In this document: in pieces, positions 1 through 10,860 of the stretch
How positions within the stretch are numbered: position 1 is the stretch's first letter
How the letters are laid out: every line of letters begins with the position of its first letter
Assembly (NCBI GenBank): GCA_037126765.1
Contig: JBBCBC010000001.1
Location: 35,944,804 to 36,008,803, forward strand
Direction: 5' to 3'
Length of the DNA: 64,000 bases
Origin: Stenogyne calaminthoides
Lineage: Eukaryota > Streptophyta > Magnoliopsida > Lamiales > Lamiaceae
Notes under the pieces: model-generated
Told to the model about the DNA's origin: nothing
What the model saw: the letters and a program-made list of their open reading frames with translations, nothing else
Database searches by the model: none
Made by a program: the position numbers and the translations under genes

Positions 1-576
1 GTTTTCAATCACCACTGCATGTATATCCCATTTCTTAGAAAGACCTCTAAGAATTTTCAATGCAACTTCTCTTTGTGGATATTTCTTTCCAAGTGCATTT
101 AGATCATTCATAATACTAGTGAATCTGACTTCCAATTTGTCTATAGATTCACCTTCATCCATTTCAAAACTATCAAACTTTCCAATTGCAACTGAAAGTT
201 TGTTTTCTTTGATATGATCTGTGCCTTGGCACATTACAGCTAGTGTATCCCAAATTTCTTTTGCAGTATTACAATGAGAGATCATTCCCATCACACCATC
301 ATCAATTGTACTGTATAGTGTGTCTTTAGTTATATAGTCTAGATTGACTAACTTTCTCTCCTCAGGAGTCAGTTGGTCATCAGACTTAGGAAATTTTACT
401 CTGGGATAGTTTCTCTCATTTTCTATTCCTCTGGGATTCACCACAGTAAATTGGAATGGCCCTTCAGAGACCACTCTCCACATTCGTTCATGTTTAGAAT
501 ACAGGTGTGCCTGCATTCTCAATCTCCATAAATCATAGTTCTCTACTGAGAACATGGGAAGTTTCTTAGAAAACAT
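1..576 (-). CDS. Gag of copia element B, N-terminal part (runs off the left edge)
   Basis: This reading frame is open from an ATG at 576 down to base 1, 192 codons without a stop. It begins MFSKKLPMFSVENYDLWRLR, and the NYDLWRLRMQAHL stretch at about residues 13-25 matches the start of the UBN2/copia-type gag domain (usual pattern NYxxWxxRM). Further on, the window shows the expected helical gag text (EIWDTL at about residues 115-120). Gag would coat the element's RNA in cytoplasmic particles. An in-frame TAA lies just upstream of the ATG region and the primer site is 111 bases upstream, so this start is natural. The zinc knuckle and pol lie beyond the window. The lack of stops suggests B is younger than element A, which it interrupts. 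The assignment to copia gag is firm; activity is unknown. Confidence 0.8.
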   Translation of the reverse strand, partial: MFSKKLPMFSVENYDLWRLRMQAHLYSKHERMWRVVSEGPFQFTVVNPRGIENERNYPRVKFPKSDDQLTPEERKLVNLDYITKDTLYSTIDDGVMGMISHCNTAKEIWDTLAVMCQGTDHIKENKLSVAIGKFDSFEMDEGESIDKLEVRFTSIMNDLNALGKKYPQREVALKILRGLSKKWDIHAVVIEN

Positions 577-686
577 TTTATCTGAGTCTTTTAAGAATTT
601 AGCAAATATGATCAGTTCAGATAGACCACAAGTATTTTAGCAAATAAAACTTAGGTCAACAAAGCAGGTGGTCAAGTTGAACCACT

Positions 687-698
687 GCTCTGATACCA
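687..698 (-). other. Primer-binding site of copia element B
   Basis: The reverse complement reads TGGTATCAGAGC, the standard plant copia site that pairs with the 3' end of initiator tRNA-Met. It lies two bases inside the LTR end (CCAACA on the minus strand) and upstream of gag, so it fixes both the element's orientation and its LTR boundary. Confidence 0.88.
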
Positions 699-1767
699 CT
701 TGTTGGTCCAGGTGCAAACGAGTCTTACACGTGTATGGGGGGGAATACACTTGTTCAGTGTTTTTAAAACTTTTCTTACTGAGGTCAGCTTGGGTCAGGT
801 TGTCCTGATGATTTGGTCCTGAGAAGCACAAATTGCTCTGAGTCAAAGTTTATCTGAGACAGTGATCCTGAGCTGCTTTCAGATACCTCAGATAATCCCA
901 ACTGAGTCCTGAGTTTTCAGAGATCCTGAGTTGCTTGGATCGGATATTCAACTTCTTGAACCCTCAGAAGAGTAAGTTCAGTTTGGTAACTATCTGTTCT
1001 AGCTACTCAGATGTGCGGAATGGTTGGCCCTTAGTTTATACTCGTTTTAAGCTTTTGCTGAAAACCTTCCTTTAATGGAATAGTGATTAGGCTGTGATTC
1101 AATTTATATGCAACTTCCAGTGGATTGATTCCAACTGAAATATCAGTGAAAATATGCTTTCAAAATAAAGTAATGCAACAGATAAAACAAAAAAGCGAAA
1201 GCAAAAGAAAAGAAACAGATTATAGTGGTTCAGAGACTCAAGCTCCTACTTCCACTCTCCCTGATCTTTTCAGAGAAATTCACTAATCACTTCCTAAGGC
1301 TTTCTGACTACCTCTTGTAGTTTACTAACCTTTCTAATTTTGAGCTTTCTGACTACCTCTGTAGTTTACTAACTCAAAACTCACACAAGCTTTATGTCTA
1401 TCCAAGATAGATTACTCACTTCTCCTCTAGAGCTTTCTGACTACCTCAATGTAGTTTACTCACTCTTTACAACTCCAATCTCACCAACAATCACACTCAA
1501 ACTACCTTACAAAGGGTTTGGGGTTTCTTGGTTGGTTTCCAACTAGGATGAGATATCCTTTACAATAAAGAACAATGCAAAGGCTAGGATATCTCGACTA
1601 AGCTTTGGATATATCTTATCAAGCTAGGCTTAGTGGAATGAGCTCTCTTCGATATAAAGCACTTGGGAAATTCTTGGGTTTTCGAGTGCTTCAACTTGCA
1701 ATAATAAGTTTGAGCTCTTGAGTTGCTTACAAATTTCCCGTAACCTTTCAATGAAGAAGGTCACAAG

Positions 1768-1775
1768 TATTTATA
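1768..1775 (-). promoter_or_regulatory. Probable TATA box of the element B LTR
   Basis: The reverse complement reads TATAAATA, in the middle of the LTR and upstream of the gag side. This is the usual place for the LTR promoter. The solo LTR of the related family has a similar motif near 12290. The call rests on motif and position only. Confidence 0.45.
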
Positions 1776-2422
1776 GGCATACACCAAGCTCACTCTTGAA
1801 AAACTATCCGTTGGAGAGATAGCTTCGTGAGTTTCCTCTTATGGTGTGTGAGAAACGGCTATATTTAGGATTTGACACTCCTAACACGTTTTAGGCAATT
1901 ACCCTTTCATGTAGCTGGTCTTCACTTTTTGCAGTCTGGAACTTAGTACTTCTGACATTTTTTCAGTGACCTATCGTTGTCGATTGTCGGTGATGGTCTG
2001 ATCTTTGTCTTCCTCTTTTTGACTTTTGTCTCCAGTTAAAAGTAGACAACTCAACGGCTCTTTTGGTTACAATCTCTGAGTGATATAACATTAACAACAC
2101 TTTGTCTTTGTTCCTTTTGTCTGCATTTGAATGTCTTGGCAAATATCTATTTTTCTAAGGAATCGCGATCTTCTCGATGATTGCATCCTTGAGATAGATA
2201 TGTTGATTGCCTCGGAACATTCGGGTTTATCTTGAGCATTGAAGACATTCTTGAGTCTTGATAATTCTTGTGCCTTGATATTCTTGATCTTGATTCTTAC
2301 ATCTTACATCTTACGAGTCTTGAGTCTTACGAGTCTTGGTCTTCTTCGAGTCTTGCGTCTCTCGAGTCTTCTGGATGTCTTGACCGATATCTTGAGTCTT
2401 CATCTTTGAGTCTTGATTCCTC

Positions 2423-2578
2423 CGTTTCATCTTGAGCCTTGATATCTTAGTTTCATCTTGAGTCTTGATATCTCGATTTCATCTTGAGTCTTGATTCCTC
2501 GATTTCATCTTTGAGTCTTGATATCTCGGTTTCATCTTGAGTCTTGATTCCTCGATTTCATCTTGAGTCTTCAAAATC
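2423..2578. repeat. About six tandem copies of a 26-bp unit inside the B LTR
   Basis: The unit reads roughly TTTCATCTTGAGTCTTGATA followed by TCTCGA. It repeats with small changes (TATCTCG alternating with TTCCTCG). Looser GAGTCTTG units continue leftward from about 2240. Tandem repeats in the LTR upstream (U3) half are often where transcription enhancers sit in plant retroelements; that role is inferred here. Confidence 0.75.
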
Positions 2579-3216
2579 TTTAGATCCTAACCTGATCTAT
2601 ATCTGCTAACGATATAATTTGCAGATAACATTCTGAATACTCTAAAACTGAATCCTGACTCAACTATCAAGATTATTCTGAACATGTCATACTCAGGGGT
2701 TTTGGAATCTAATCAAAATCATATCTTTATTAAATTCATCTCCCAACAATATGTCTTAGGTTAACTCTAGGAGGTCAACTGACATGAGCTGATTTGATCA
2801 GTATTGGACTGATCAGTTCTACCTTCTTGAGTCATCAGAACAAGTTGTATTAGCTCAACTTGTGACTCGATTGATGTCTTCTTCATAGCTGGTCATCAGG
2901 TCTTGGATCTTTGAAATATACTGAGTCTTTATCTTCAGGTTGATTCTGATCTTGAGTAAAACCTGATCCATCAGTTTTCTTCTTGTCTTCATTTTTACAT
3001 CTGATCTTCTGATCTGAACCTGGTCTTCAAGACTGGCTTATACATATTGAGTTCCCCCTCAATATGTGACATATACTATTACATCAGTTGTTCTATATAG
3101 TAATTATCAACTGGTCAACTTAACCTGATTTCTAAATCATCAGTCAACTAACAGGCCTGACTGGTCCTATTACAACTGTTTTGGAACTTTCATCAAAACT
3201 ATAAATTTTCCCAACA

Positions 3217-4235
3217 AACCATGATATCATTCTTAGATTTTTTAATGAATAAGGTTCTATCAGCTTCACCTCTAAAAAATCCAAATTCAAGTTGTTGGGG
3301 TTATACATGATTCCCCAACACAAGTAAGAAATCAGTAAGTGTACCATACCAATCTCTAGGTGCTTGTTTAAGCCATACAATGCTTTCTTTAATTTGTAAA
3401 CATGATCAGGAAATTCTAGACTTTCAAAACCTTGAGATTGTTTAACATAATCTTCATCAGTCAAAATTCCATTCAAGAATGCAGCTTTAACATCCATTTG
3501 ATGCAAGTTAATGTTAATGAAACATGCAATAGCAAGAAGTAATCTAATAGATTCTATTCTAGCAACAGGAGCAAATGTTTCATCAAAATCAATTCCTTCA
3601 ATCTGAATATAACCTTGAGCAACCAATCTATCCTTATTTCTCACAATATTACCAGATTCATCAGTTTTATTCTTGTAAATCCACTTTGTTCCTATGACAT
3701 TTATATCAGGATTAGGTTTAGGTACAAGTGTTCAAACATCATTTCTTTCAAACCGATTTAGCTCTTCATGCATAGCATTTATCAAGTTTTTATCATCATG
3801 AGCTTCTTTCACATTTTTAGGCTCAATTGCAGAATGATAACACTCAAAAGTTACATGATTACATATGGATGACATGTAATCTGATCTTACAAAGTTATTG
3901 ATGTGAATACCCATTCTTCTTCTAGTTTGTACACCAGTGGTAGCTTCTCCAATGATCTGATCTGATGGATGACTTTTCATTACCTTTGTTGAGGGAACCA
4001 AATGTTTTAGATACTGTGAATCTTGTGATAGATTTTCAGTATTTGAACTTTTAGGTAATGTTGTATCAGATGTTGAAGGAAAATTTTGATCAACATCCTT
4101 ATTATCTTCAATGTCATCAGTATCTTTGGATACATCAATCAAATCTGATACATTATCTTCAGCACTTTTACCTGCAAGACTTGCAAGTTCATCAAATACC
4201 ACATTAATAGATTCTTGCATTGTATCAATTCTCAA
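3217..4235 (-). pseudogene. Element A pol: linker and truncated reverse transcriptase
   Basis: This is the C-terminal half of a copia Pol. Reading leftward it shows a variable linker (3732-4235), the start of the RVT_2 domain (TKWIYKNKTDESG), then DRLVAQGY, FDETFAPVARIESIRLLLAI, QMDVKAAFLNG and LKKALYGL. After that the frame shifts, yet FRGEADRTLFIKKSKND is still readable up to 3217. There the text is cut by element B's LTR, so the YVDD active site and RNase H are not in the window. A 28-bp insertion at 3293-3320 and several stops add to the damage. The family is clear; the gene is dead. Confidence 0.85.
3293..3320 (+). mobile_element. 28-bp LTR stub with intact 5-bp target duplication
   Basis: The 28 bases start TGTTGGGGTTATAC and end ATTCCCCAACA, with three bases (ATG) between. 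They are flanked by CAAGT on both sides (3288-3292 and 3321-3325). The first 14 bases equal the start of the D-family LTR read on its sense strand (element D, right end at 34400), and the last 11 equal that LTR's end (element D, 32671). This is therefore a D-family LTR whose whole interior has been deleted. It sits inside the RT of element A. Confidence 0.82.
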
Positions 4236-5473
4236 GTTATAGATTCTATATGTCTTGCTATTCTTAGAGTATCCTAAGAAAAATCATTTATCACTCTTTG
4301 AATCAAACTTGTGCAACTGATCTCTGTCATTCAAAATGTAACAAACACAACCAAAAACATGAAAGTATTTCAAATTTGGTTTCTTGTTATTCAGAATCTC
4401 ATAGGGAGTATAATTACTACCAAAACGAATAAACACTCTATTCACAATGTGACAACCAGTGTTTAAAGCTTCTGCCCATAATTTCTTAGACAATTTTTTG
4501 AGGTTAACATAACTCTTGTCATTTCTTGCAAAGTTTTGTTCTTTCTTTCAGCAATCCCATTTTGTTGAGGAGTTTTAGGTGAAGAAAACTCTTGCAAAAT
4601 ACCTTTCTTTTCACAAAAATCAATAAATAAATTATTTTCAAATTCTCTTCCATGATCAGATCTTATCCTACTGATCTTCAAACATAAAACAGTTTTAAAC
4701 CTTTTTTAAATAATTTTAAACTCGGAAAAGGTATCTGATTTTTCCTTTAGAAAAATAACCCAGGTATATCTAGAAAAATCATCTACAAGAACATAAAAAT
4801 ACCTCTTTCCACCTAAACTTTCTATTTCCACATGACCCATTAGAAAAATCATCTACAAGAACATATGAATACTTGTTTGTTGTACATGCTGACAACATTT
4901 GATGTGTTGTCCTTACTTGCTTACCTTTCTCGCATGGTCCACAGATTTTTCCTTTTTCAAAGTTAAGATCAGGCAAACCAACAGCAACACCTAGTCTATG
5001 CAATTTTTGAATAGTTCTGTAATTAGCATGACCATGTTTTTGATTCCAAAGAATAATGTCATCTGCTTTAACACTTTTACAAGTATGGTTTGAACCAATC
5101 AAATAGCAATTATCAATAGATCTTTCATCAGTCATTAAGCATTCATCATTTTTGTCAACACATAGCATGATTCTTTATCAAATCTCACATGTAAATCATC
5201 ATCACATAACTGACTAATATTAATCAGATTAACAAGTAAACCTTTTACATGTAACACATTTGTCAATTTTGGAAATCCAAAAACATTCAAGGTTCCTTTA
5301 CCAACCACTTTACCTTTTGAACCACCACCATAGGTAACCTGACCACCATCACATGATGTATAATTAGATAAATGATTAACTTGATCAGTCATGTGTCTAG
5401 AACAACCACTATCAAAGTACCAAGATCCAGGAACACATGCTTTCAAAGATGTGTACACAACATTACACAACAT
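4236..5473 (-). pseudogene. Element A pol: protease, pre-integrase and integrase region
   Basis: Reading leftward from 5473, the protease motif appears as WYFDSGCSRHMT (catalytic DSG), followed by the GAG-pre-integrase domain (LWNQKHGHANYRTIQKL, then CGPCEKGKQ), whose His and Cys residues form the integrase zinc-binding motif. The catalytic core follows in broken frames: VLVDDFS near 4870, IRSDHGREFENN and PQQNGIAERKN at 4463-4681, then WAEALNTGCHIVNR and the PYEILNNKKPNLKYFHVFGC stretch. A short local duplication near 4780-4870 and several frameshifts disrupt the core. Integrase would join element DNA to the chromosome; this copy cannot. Confidence 0.85.
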
Positions 5474-7231
5474 GTTCTTATGAATCCACTGTTTAGTGTT
5501 GTTAACCTATTTTATAGGGTGTTCAATTTTGTTAGGTAAAATAATTCCAGCTTTGAAATCTCTTCTTACCTTAGAATAGTATGGACGAATGTGACCTACT
5601 CCAGTACAGTAAAAACAGGCATACTCCTCAAACAATCTAGCTGATTTCTTTTGTTTAAGATTTAAAAGTTTTGTCAAACAAGTTCCTTCTTTTACAAAAG
5701 AAATAGGTTTACTGGAGATTGGAGTATCTTCAGAAGTTTTCTCAAAACAAAGTCCAGCATCCAATCATTAAAGCATCATTTAAATCAATTGTGCTTGCAG
5801 AAAACTTTTTAAAACTCAGAGTAGTACACTTAAGTTCATTTTTCAAATAAGAAATTTACACATCTTTTCTAGTTAAAAGAACTTCAAGCTTTAAAAGATT
5901 CTCTTTCAAATCTGAATTTTCTAAAGATAAGGAACTCAACACCTGTTTTTGATTTTCTAAATCAGTTTTAAACTTTAGATATTCAGAGTTACATTCAGCA
6001 GAATTCGATGTTTCAGTATTTAGAATTGTTCCAGCAAAACAATTAATCTCAGAATCATATTTACTGAATGTTGTTTCAGATGTTGTGATAACATCTGAAT
6101 CTGCTTCAGACCAATAATCATCGAGATCATCATCAAAAGAATCATCATACACTATTCTAGCAGACATAGCACTTAGTTCACATTTACCAGCATTAGTTTC
6201 ATCATCAGAATCATCACTTAAAGTAGCATCAAGTTCATCTTTTTCCTAAGCATAGTATTAGCACATTCATTAGCATAATGACCATATCCAGAACATGCAT
6301 CACATTTAACATTTTTTCTGTACTCAGGATCATATTTAAACTTGTTATCCTTAGTAAATTGTCTAGGTTGATTGAAACTGGAAGACTGATTTGGAACAAG
6401 ATTTTTATCAAAGGGAGAAGAATTCTTATTAAACTTATCTTTTGATTGAAAATTACCATTAGGCTTTCTTCCTTTTAGAAATGATATGAATTGCTTAGTA
6501 ATAATATAAAATTGTTCAAAAAAACATTTTCATCACATAAATCAGAAACATCATCATCATAATCAACTTTAGTAACATAAGGATGTTTTCCAACAATAGC
6601 AGAAGTTTCACCTCTAAAAGCAAGTACTTTCTTCTCGTTTTCTTTCTCATGTTTATCATCATCTAACATATTTGAGTTAATCTCATAAGTTTTCAAAATA
6701 CTAATCAACTCATTTTGAACAGTGTTCTTAGCCTATTCTATTGCACATATTTTTGCATCAAAACGTTTAGGAATAGTTCTAAGTATCTTATTGACTAATC
6801 GAGTGTTGTAAATTAGATCACCAAGTGAGTGTGACTCAATCTCACTTATCCTTTCATTGTAGGATGAAATGGTCTCATCATCTTTCAATCTCAAGTTTTC
6901 AAACTTGGTTCCCAACATTCGAAGTCTAGTCTTTCGAACACTTTCTGATCCTTCACAATGTTCCTGCAATATTTTCCATGCATCCTTAGAAGTAACACAG
7001 TTAGATATCAGTTTAAACATAGAAACATCATTAGTAGTAAAAATCACATTAAGGGCTTAAGAATTGAAATTGGCCGATGTGCATTCATCATTAGACCAAT
7101 CAATCTCCTTTTTTACTTGAGATTCACCATCTTTATCATCAAATGTCTTTGGAGGATTCTAACCAGATAACACACTACGCCATGTTCTTTCATCTATAGA
7201 CTTAATGTACATGCGCATTTTAGGTTTAGTT
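5474..7231 (-). pseudogene. Element A gag, main part
   Basis: The gag begins at 39724 beyond the inserted element C and resumes here with MRMYIKSIDERTWRSVLSG near 7210. It runs through the UBN2 domain (6733-7047: SKDAWKILQEHCEG, DDETISSYNERISEIE) to a zinc knuckle at about 6259-6300 (CDACSGYGHYANEC, the CX2CX4HX4C form). An acidic spacer follows, then a second degenerate knuckle near 5600 (CFYCTGVGHIRPYY) in which the last Cys has become Tyr. Two gag knuckles and a long acidic spacer suggest a larger copia lineage. Stops and frameshifts are frequent. Confidence 0.82.
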
Positions 7232-7339
7232 TGTTACTGTTAGTGTCCTAGAGACAATCCTTTGTAAGGACATAATGCTAAGATAATATTTAGTATTCTT
7301 TTAATATTATTGTTTATTTAATATTAAATGTATGGCATT
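7232..7339 (+). repeat. 5' LTR of element C, first 108 bases
   Basis: The block begins TGTTACTGTTAGTGTCC and matches the beginning of the 3' LTR at 25131. It breaks off at 7339, where gypsy element G begins, and resumes at 17601. Confidence 0.9.
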
Positions 7340-9125
7340 TGATTAGTGGTGATTTTTCTTGAGATTTATGTGCTTTTCTTGCCCACTCTTGACCCAATTT
7401 CATGCTTTTATTGCTCAATTTGGACTAATTGCACTTGAAATGAGAAAGGTTTTTGTTTTGCTATCTTTGTAGGAAAATTGTGGATTTTGAAAGCAAAACA
7501 CGAGTTCAATATTATTTGGAGTCAATTCAAATATAGAATCATGTGAAAGATCTTGAAGTGAGGTTCGCAACGCAAAAAGAACCAAGTCAATCGGAGTTCG
7601 GGAGCTTGAGTTATGGGCGAAACCAAAATGTCGCGCTGTTGGTGCTACTCGACTCGAGCCAGACTACTCGAGTCGAGCTGGCAGATCGAGTCGAGCCAAT
7701 CTGCTCGGCATTTGGAGCATTTTGAGTATAGAGAGTTGGGGTAAAAATTGGAGCTACTTGACTCGAGCAGCCTAGCTCGAGTCGAGCTGCCGAAAATATA
7801 AAAGTGCTGGCACGATTTATGGCCAGCTCGACCAACTGGAGGTCGAGCAACCTAGCTCGAGTCGAACTGGCCCAAAAATGAAGATGCTGCCAACAAGACC
7901 TAGGGACACGTGCCAAAGGATTCCAAAGCATATATAAAGGCCAAACTTCAGTTTTTCCACATTGAGCAGCTAAGGGGAAAGATAGGGTAGAGAGCAAATG
8001 ATACTTTTGAGAGCTGCAAATAATACTTTTTCATGTTTTTGCATTTTGCTTCCATAGATAGCTTAGATAATAATAGAGTAGGATAGATATACTGTTAATT
8101 TCAGTTTTGAGCAAGAAATCAAGGAGTATTGATGGATTTTGTATGGATTGGTGCTTGAACTTCAATAGTAAGGTGTTTCTTTATTTCTATTGCTTGTTTG
8201 TTGCTTATTTTGATATGGGTTTTTTGTTTCCTTGTATTTTAGCCATGGGTTTTGCTTGTAGCACCATGGGCTAAGGTTCCTTTGTGTTTGGGTGTTGTGA
8301 ATTTTGTTGATGATTGATTAATTGATTGTTAATAGTGGATTTTCTCTATTGATGGTTGTCTTTTGAATTTTGGGTTGTTTAGTGTTCAATTTAGGTGGGT
8401 TGGGCTATTAGCTTGTTCGGTTGTCTAGTTTATCACAACGAGAGTTGGGTAAATGTGGGTAGACGGATAGGTATTGGTTTGATTGCCGAATTTGATTCAA
8501 TTCACATCTTATTGCAATGAGAGTTGGGTAGGATCGTTAGAATCCCCTTAGTTCACATTGATTCACTAACTAGTAACTAGTGTTGAAAATGAAGAAATTT
8601 ACGAGAGTGGACTCTATGCTACAAGTGGGAACACAAGGGTAGGGAGTAGTTTAGTTAGTTAGAGGACCCTTCCTTTGCAATTACTCGGGTTAGAAAGAGT
8701 GAATTCACAACCCGGTCTTAGGTGTTACACATAATCGGAACCTAGGCTTACCAAGTACTGGGATGGTTGATATTTTGTGATCGTTCTTAGGGAGTAACCG
8801 GACGTAGAGATTACCACCTAGGCAATCGTTAGTTGAACATCACCCGAGGATCAACACCCAAACACCTCTCACACTAAAAACACAAAACATTTTCATTTAA
8901 TTGTTTTACGTGCTTGCTCGATCTTTTATATTGTTGTTAGTTATCTTCCTTAGTTGATAAATTGTCTTTTTCTTAAAAATCCAAAATAATGTTCATCACT
9001 TTAATCACGCGCCGACACATAGCGATTGGGATATATTCCACAAACTAGTCTCGTGGATCGATATTTAACCGGGCACGAAATGATCATCTTATACTTGAGA
9101 GGTGAGTGTTGCAAAACACGTGTCA
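7340..9125 (+). repeat. 5' LTR of gypsy element G
   Basis: It is nearly identical in layout to 15811-17595, with TG...CA ends. The upstream half holds a cluster of CTCGAGTCGAG-like motifs (about 7645-7865), and TATATAAAGG occurs at 7931-7940. Confidence 0.92.
7931..7940 (+). promoter_or_regulatory. TATA box of the G 5' LTR
   Basis: TATATAAAGG lies downstream of the CTCGAG-rich block and is conserved in the 3' LTR copy (16402-16411). It marks the likely LTR promoter for gag transcripts; this is inferred from sequence and position. Confidence 0.5.
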
Positions 9126-9130
9126 AGTTT

Positions 9131-9150
9131 TTGGTGCCATTGTCGGGGAC
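9131..9150 (+). other. Primer-binding site of gypsy element G
   Basis: TTGGTGCCATTGTCGGGGAC lies five bases after the LTR. It is a mutated form of the TGGCGCCGTTGCCGGGGAC site typical of plant Athila/Tat-like gypsy elements, which pairs with tRNA-Asp. The changes are C-to-T or G-to-A type, as expected from methylated-cytosine decay. Confidence 0.75.
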
Positions 9151-9388
9151 TAGTGGTGTTGAGTATAACTAGTTGTTCGTTTAACGTGATTACTTGTGAT
9201 CTTTTTATCTTTTTAGTAACCAACCTTGCTAATAGTTGGATTGGAGATTATGGTCTTTGTTGATTTGCTAGGTGTGCATGAACACAAGGACAAGTGGGAT
9301 TAAACCAATTCGAATTGACCTTGAGATCGAAGCAACATCTAGGAGAAGAAACCGGGACCAAAATCGAAGGTTAGTCCAACAATGAGCA

Positions 9389-10860
9389 ATGGGAGAAAAT
9401 CAAAACAACCGAATGAATTTGGAAGGGGGTAAAAATAGGGAACGTCCTATGTGGGAATATTTCAATCCACGAGTGCAAAGGCACTATTATGGCATAGCTC
9501 GTCCACCTATAGCGGCAAACAATTTCGAAATCAAGTCGGGGCTCATTCAAATGCTCCAAAAATAACAATTCGGGGGAGGTAAGAATGAAGACCCTAATAG
9601 GCACATCTCCCAATTTCTAGAATATACGGATACGGTCAAGATTGGGAGTGTGACGGACGATGCATGGAGGGCCCGACTTTTCACATTTACCTTAAGGGAT
9701 AAGGCGAAGGATTGGATCTCGTCCCTACCTCTCGATAGCCTTGGATCATGGGATGTCTTAGGTCAAAAATTCTTGTTGAAGTTTTTCCACCATCAATGAC
9801 CCTCCATTGTAAGAAGGAAATTGCCCAATTTCGTCAAAGGGATGGGGAAAACTTGTATGAGGCTTGGGAGAGGTACAATGCAATGCTTCGAAGATGTCCT
9901 CAACACAACTTCGTCAAGGATCAAATTGTGAGCTATTTCTACTATGGGTTAAATGATGAGGCATGAATGTTTATAGACTCTTCGACGGGTGGCTCGGCGT
10001 TTGATAAAACCGGGACGGAAGGGATTGATTTGATCGAGAGAATTGCTAAAAACACTTTCAATTGGCCAGCCGAAATATTTATGGCTCATCGAGTTGCTCA
10101 AGTGGATAGTGATCCAAACAATGCAATGGCGGAGGCAATAAAGCTCCTCATTAACAAAGTGGATTCATTAGCGGAGAGTCAAAAGAGGGGAATGATGGGA
10201 GGAAACATGGAAATGCCACAAAGTTTTGATCATGTGAAGAATGCCAATTACATGGGTAGGGGCCATTATCAACAAGGAAGTTACCAAGGAAACCATTACC
10301 AAGCCCCCAACCAAAATTTCCAAAGCTAAGCCCCTAACCAAAACTATCAAAACCATTACCAAAACAACCCTTCCCAAAACTTTCCCAACCAAAACAATCC
10401 ACATTAACAATTCCCAAGCCAAAACCAACCTTCTAGCAAAAACAACCATCAACAAAACTTCCAAAACCAAGGCAACAACCAATACCAAAATAACCAAGCC
10501 TTCCCAAACAACAATTCCTACGATCCAAACTTCCGAAAATATGAAAACTTCTCATACTCAAACTTGAAGGCCGCCCTCACTCTACCATCGGGATTCAATT
10601 TCGGAGTACGTGCACCCAACAATGAAGGGAGGCAAACTTTAGAGGATAGTTTGGCCACATTCATCTCTCTATCGAATCAACAAACACTCAAGTCCAATCA
10701 AAGGTTTGATAAGATAGAAGATGATTTGAAGAATCTTAGTAATGTCCCTCATGCCATAACTTCTCTCTCAAACATATTGAAGAACTTGGAATTCCAAATG
10801 GGGCAAGTGGCATCTTCAAGCCAAGGGAAAGATAAGGGGAAGTTACCTTCCACAACGTAG
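9389..10860 (+). pseudogene. Gypsy gag of element G
   Basis: The gag starts at ATG 9389 (MGENQNNRMNLEGG) and reads with one stop (about 9563) to DKAKDWISSLPLDS, the core of the plant Retrotrans_gag domain (9640-9775). A frameshift near 9795 moves it to the next frame, where FRQRDGENLYEAWERYNAML and RCPQHNF follow. It continues after a stop at 9964 with GTEGIDLIERIAKNTFNW. The C-terminal part (10240-10560) is extremely rich in Asn and Gln. A conserved tail follows at 10564-10860 (LEDSLATFISLSNQQ). Gag is the structural shell protein. It is readable throughout but broken in at least four places. Confidence 0.85.

Larger units (their letters stand above)
701..3216 (-). mobile_element. 5' LTR of copia element B, inserted in the RT of element A
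   Basis: On the minus strand this block starts TGTTGGGAAAAT (at 3216) and ends GGACCAACA (at 701), directly followed by the primer site. At 3217 the RT reading frame of element A stops mid-domain, so B is inserted there; the predicted duplication is AACCA (3217-3221), whose partner would be left of the window. The outer 150 bases at 3050-3216 and several internal stretches resemble the solo LTR at 11477-13012, so both belong to one LTR superfamily. At about 2.5 kb the LTR is long, partly because of a tandem-repeat tract. Confidence 0.72.

Noticed and set aside
2742..2748. CCCAACA as a possible LTR end in element B
   Set aside because: Sequence on both sides of it continues to resemble the related solo LTR, so the LTR extends to 3216.
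7543..7997. Matching ORFs in 7543-7997 and 16014-16468
   Set aside because: They are the two LTR copies of element G, with the CTCGAG-rich block read in arbitrary frames.
10168..10497. Minus-strand 109-codon ORF, very rich in Val and Leu
   Set aside because: It is the antisense shadow of the Asn/Gln-rich gag of element G.
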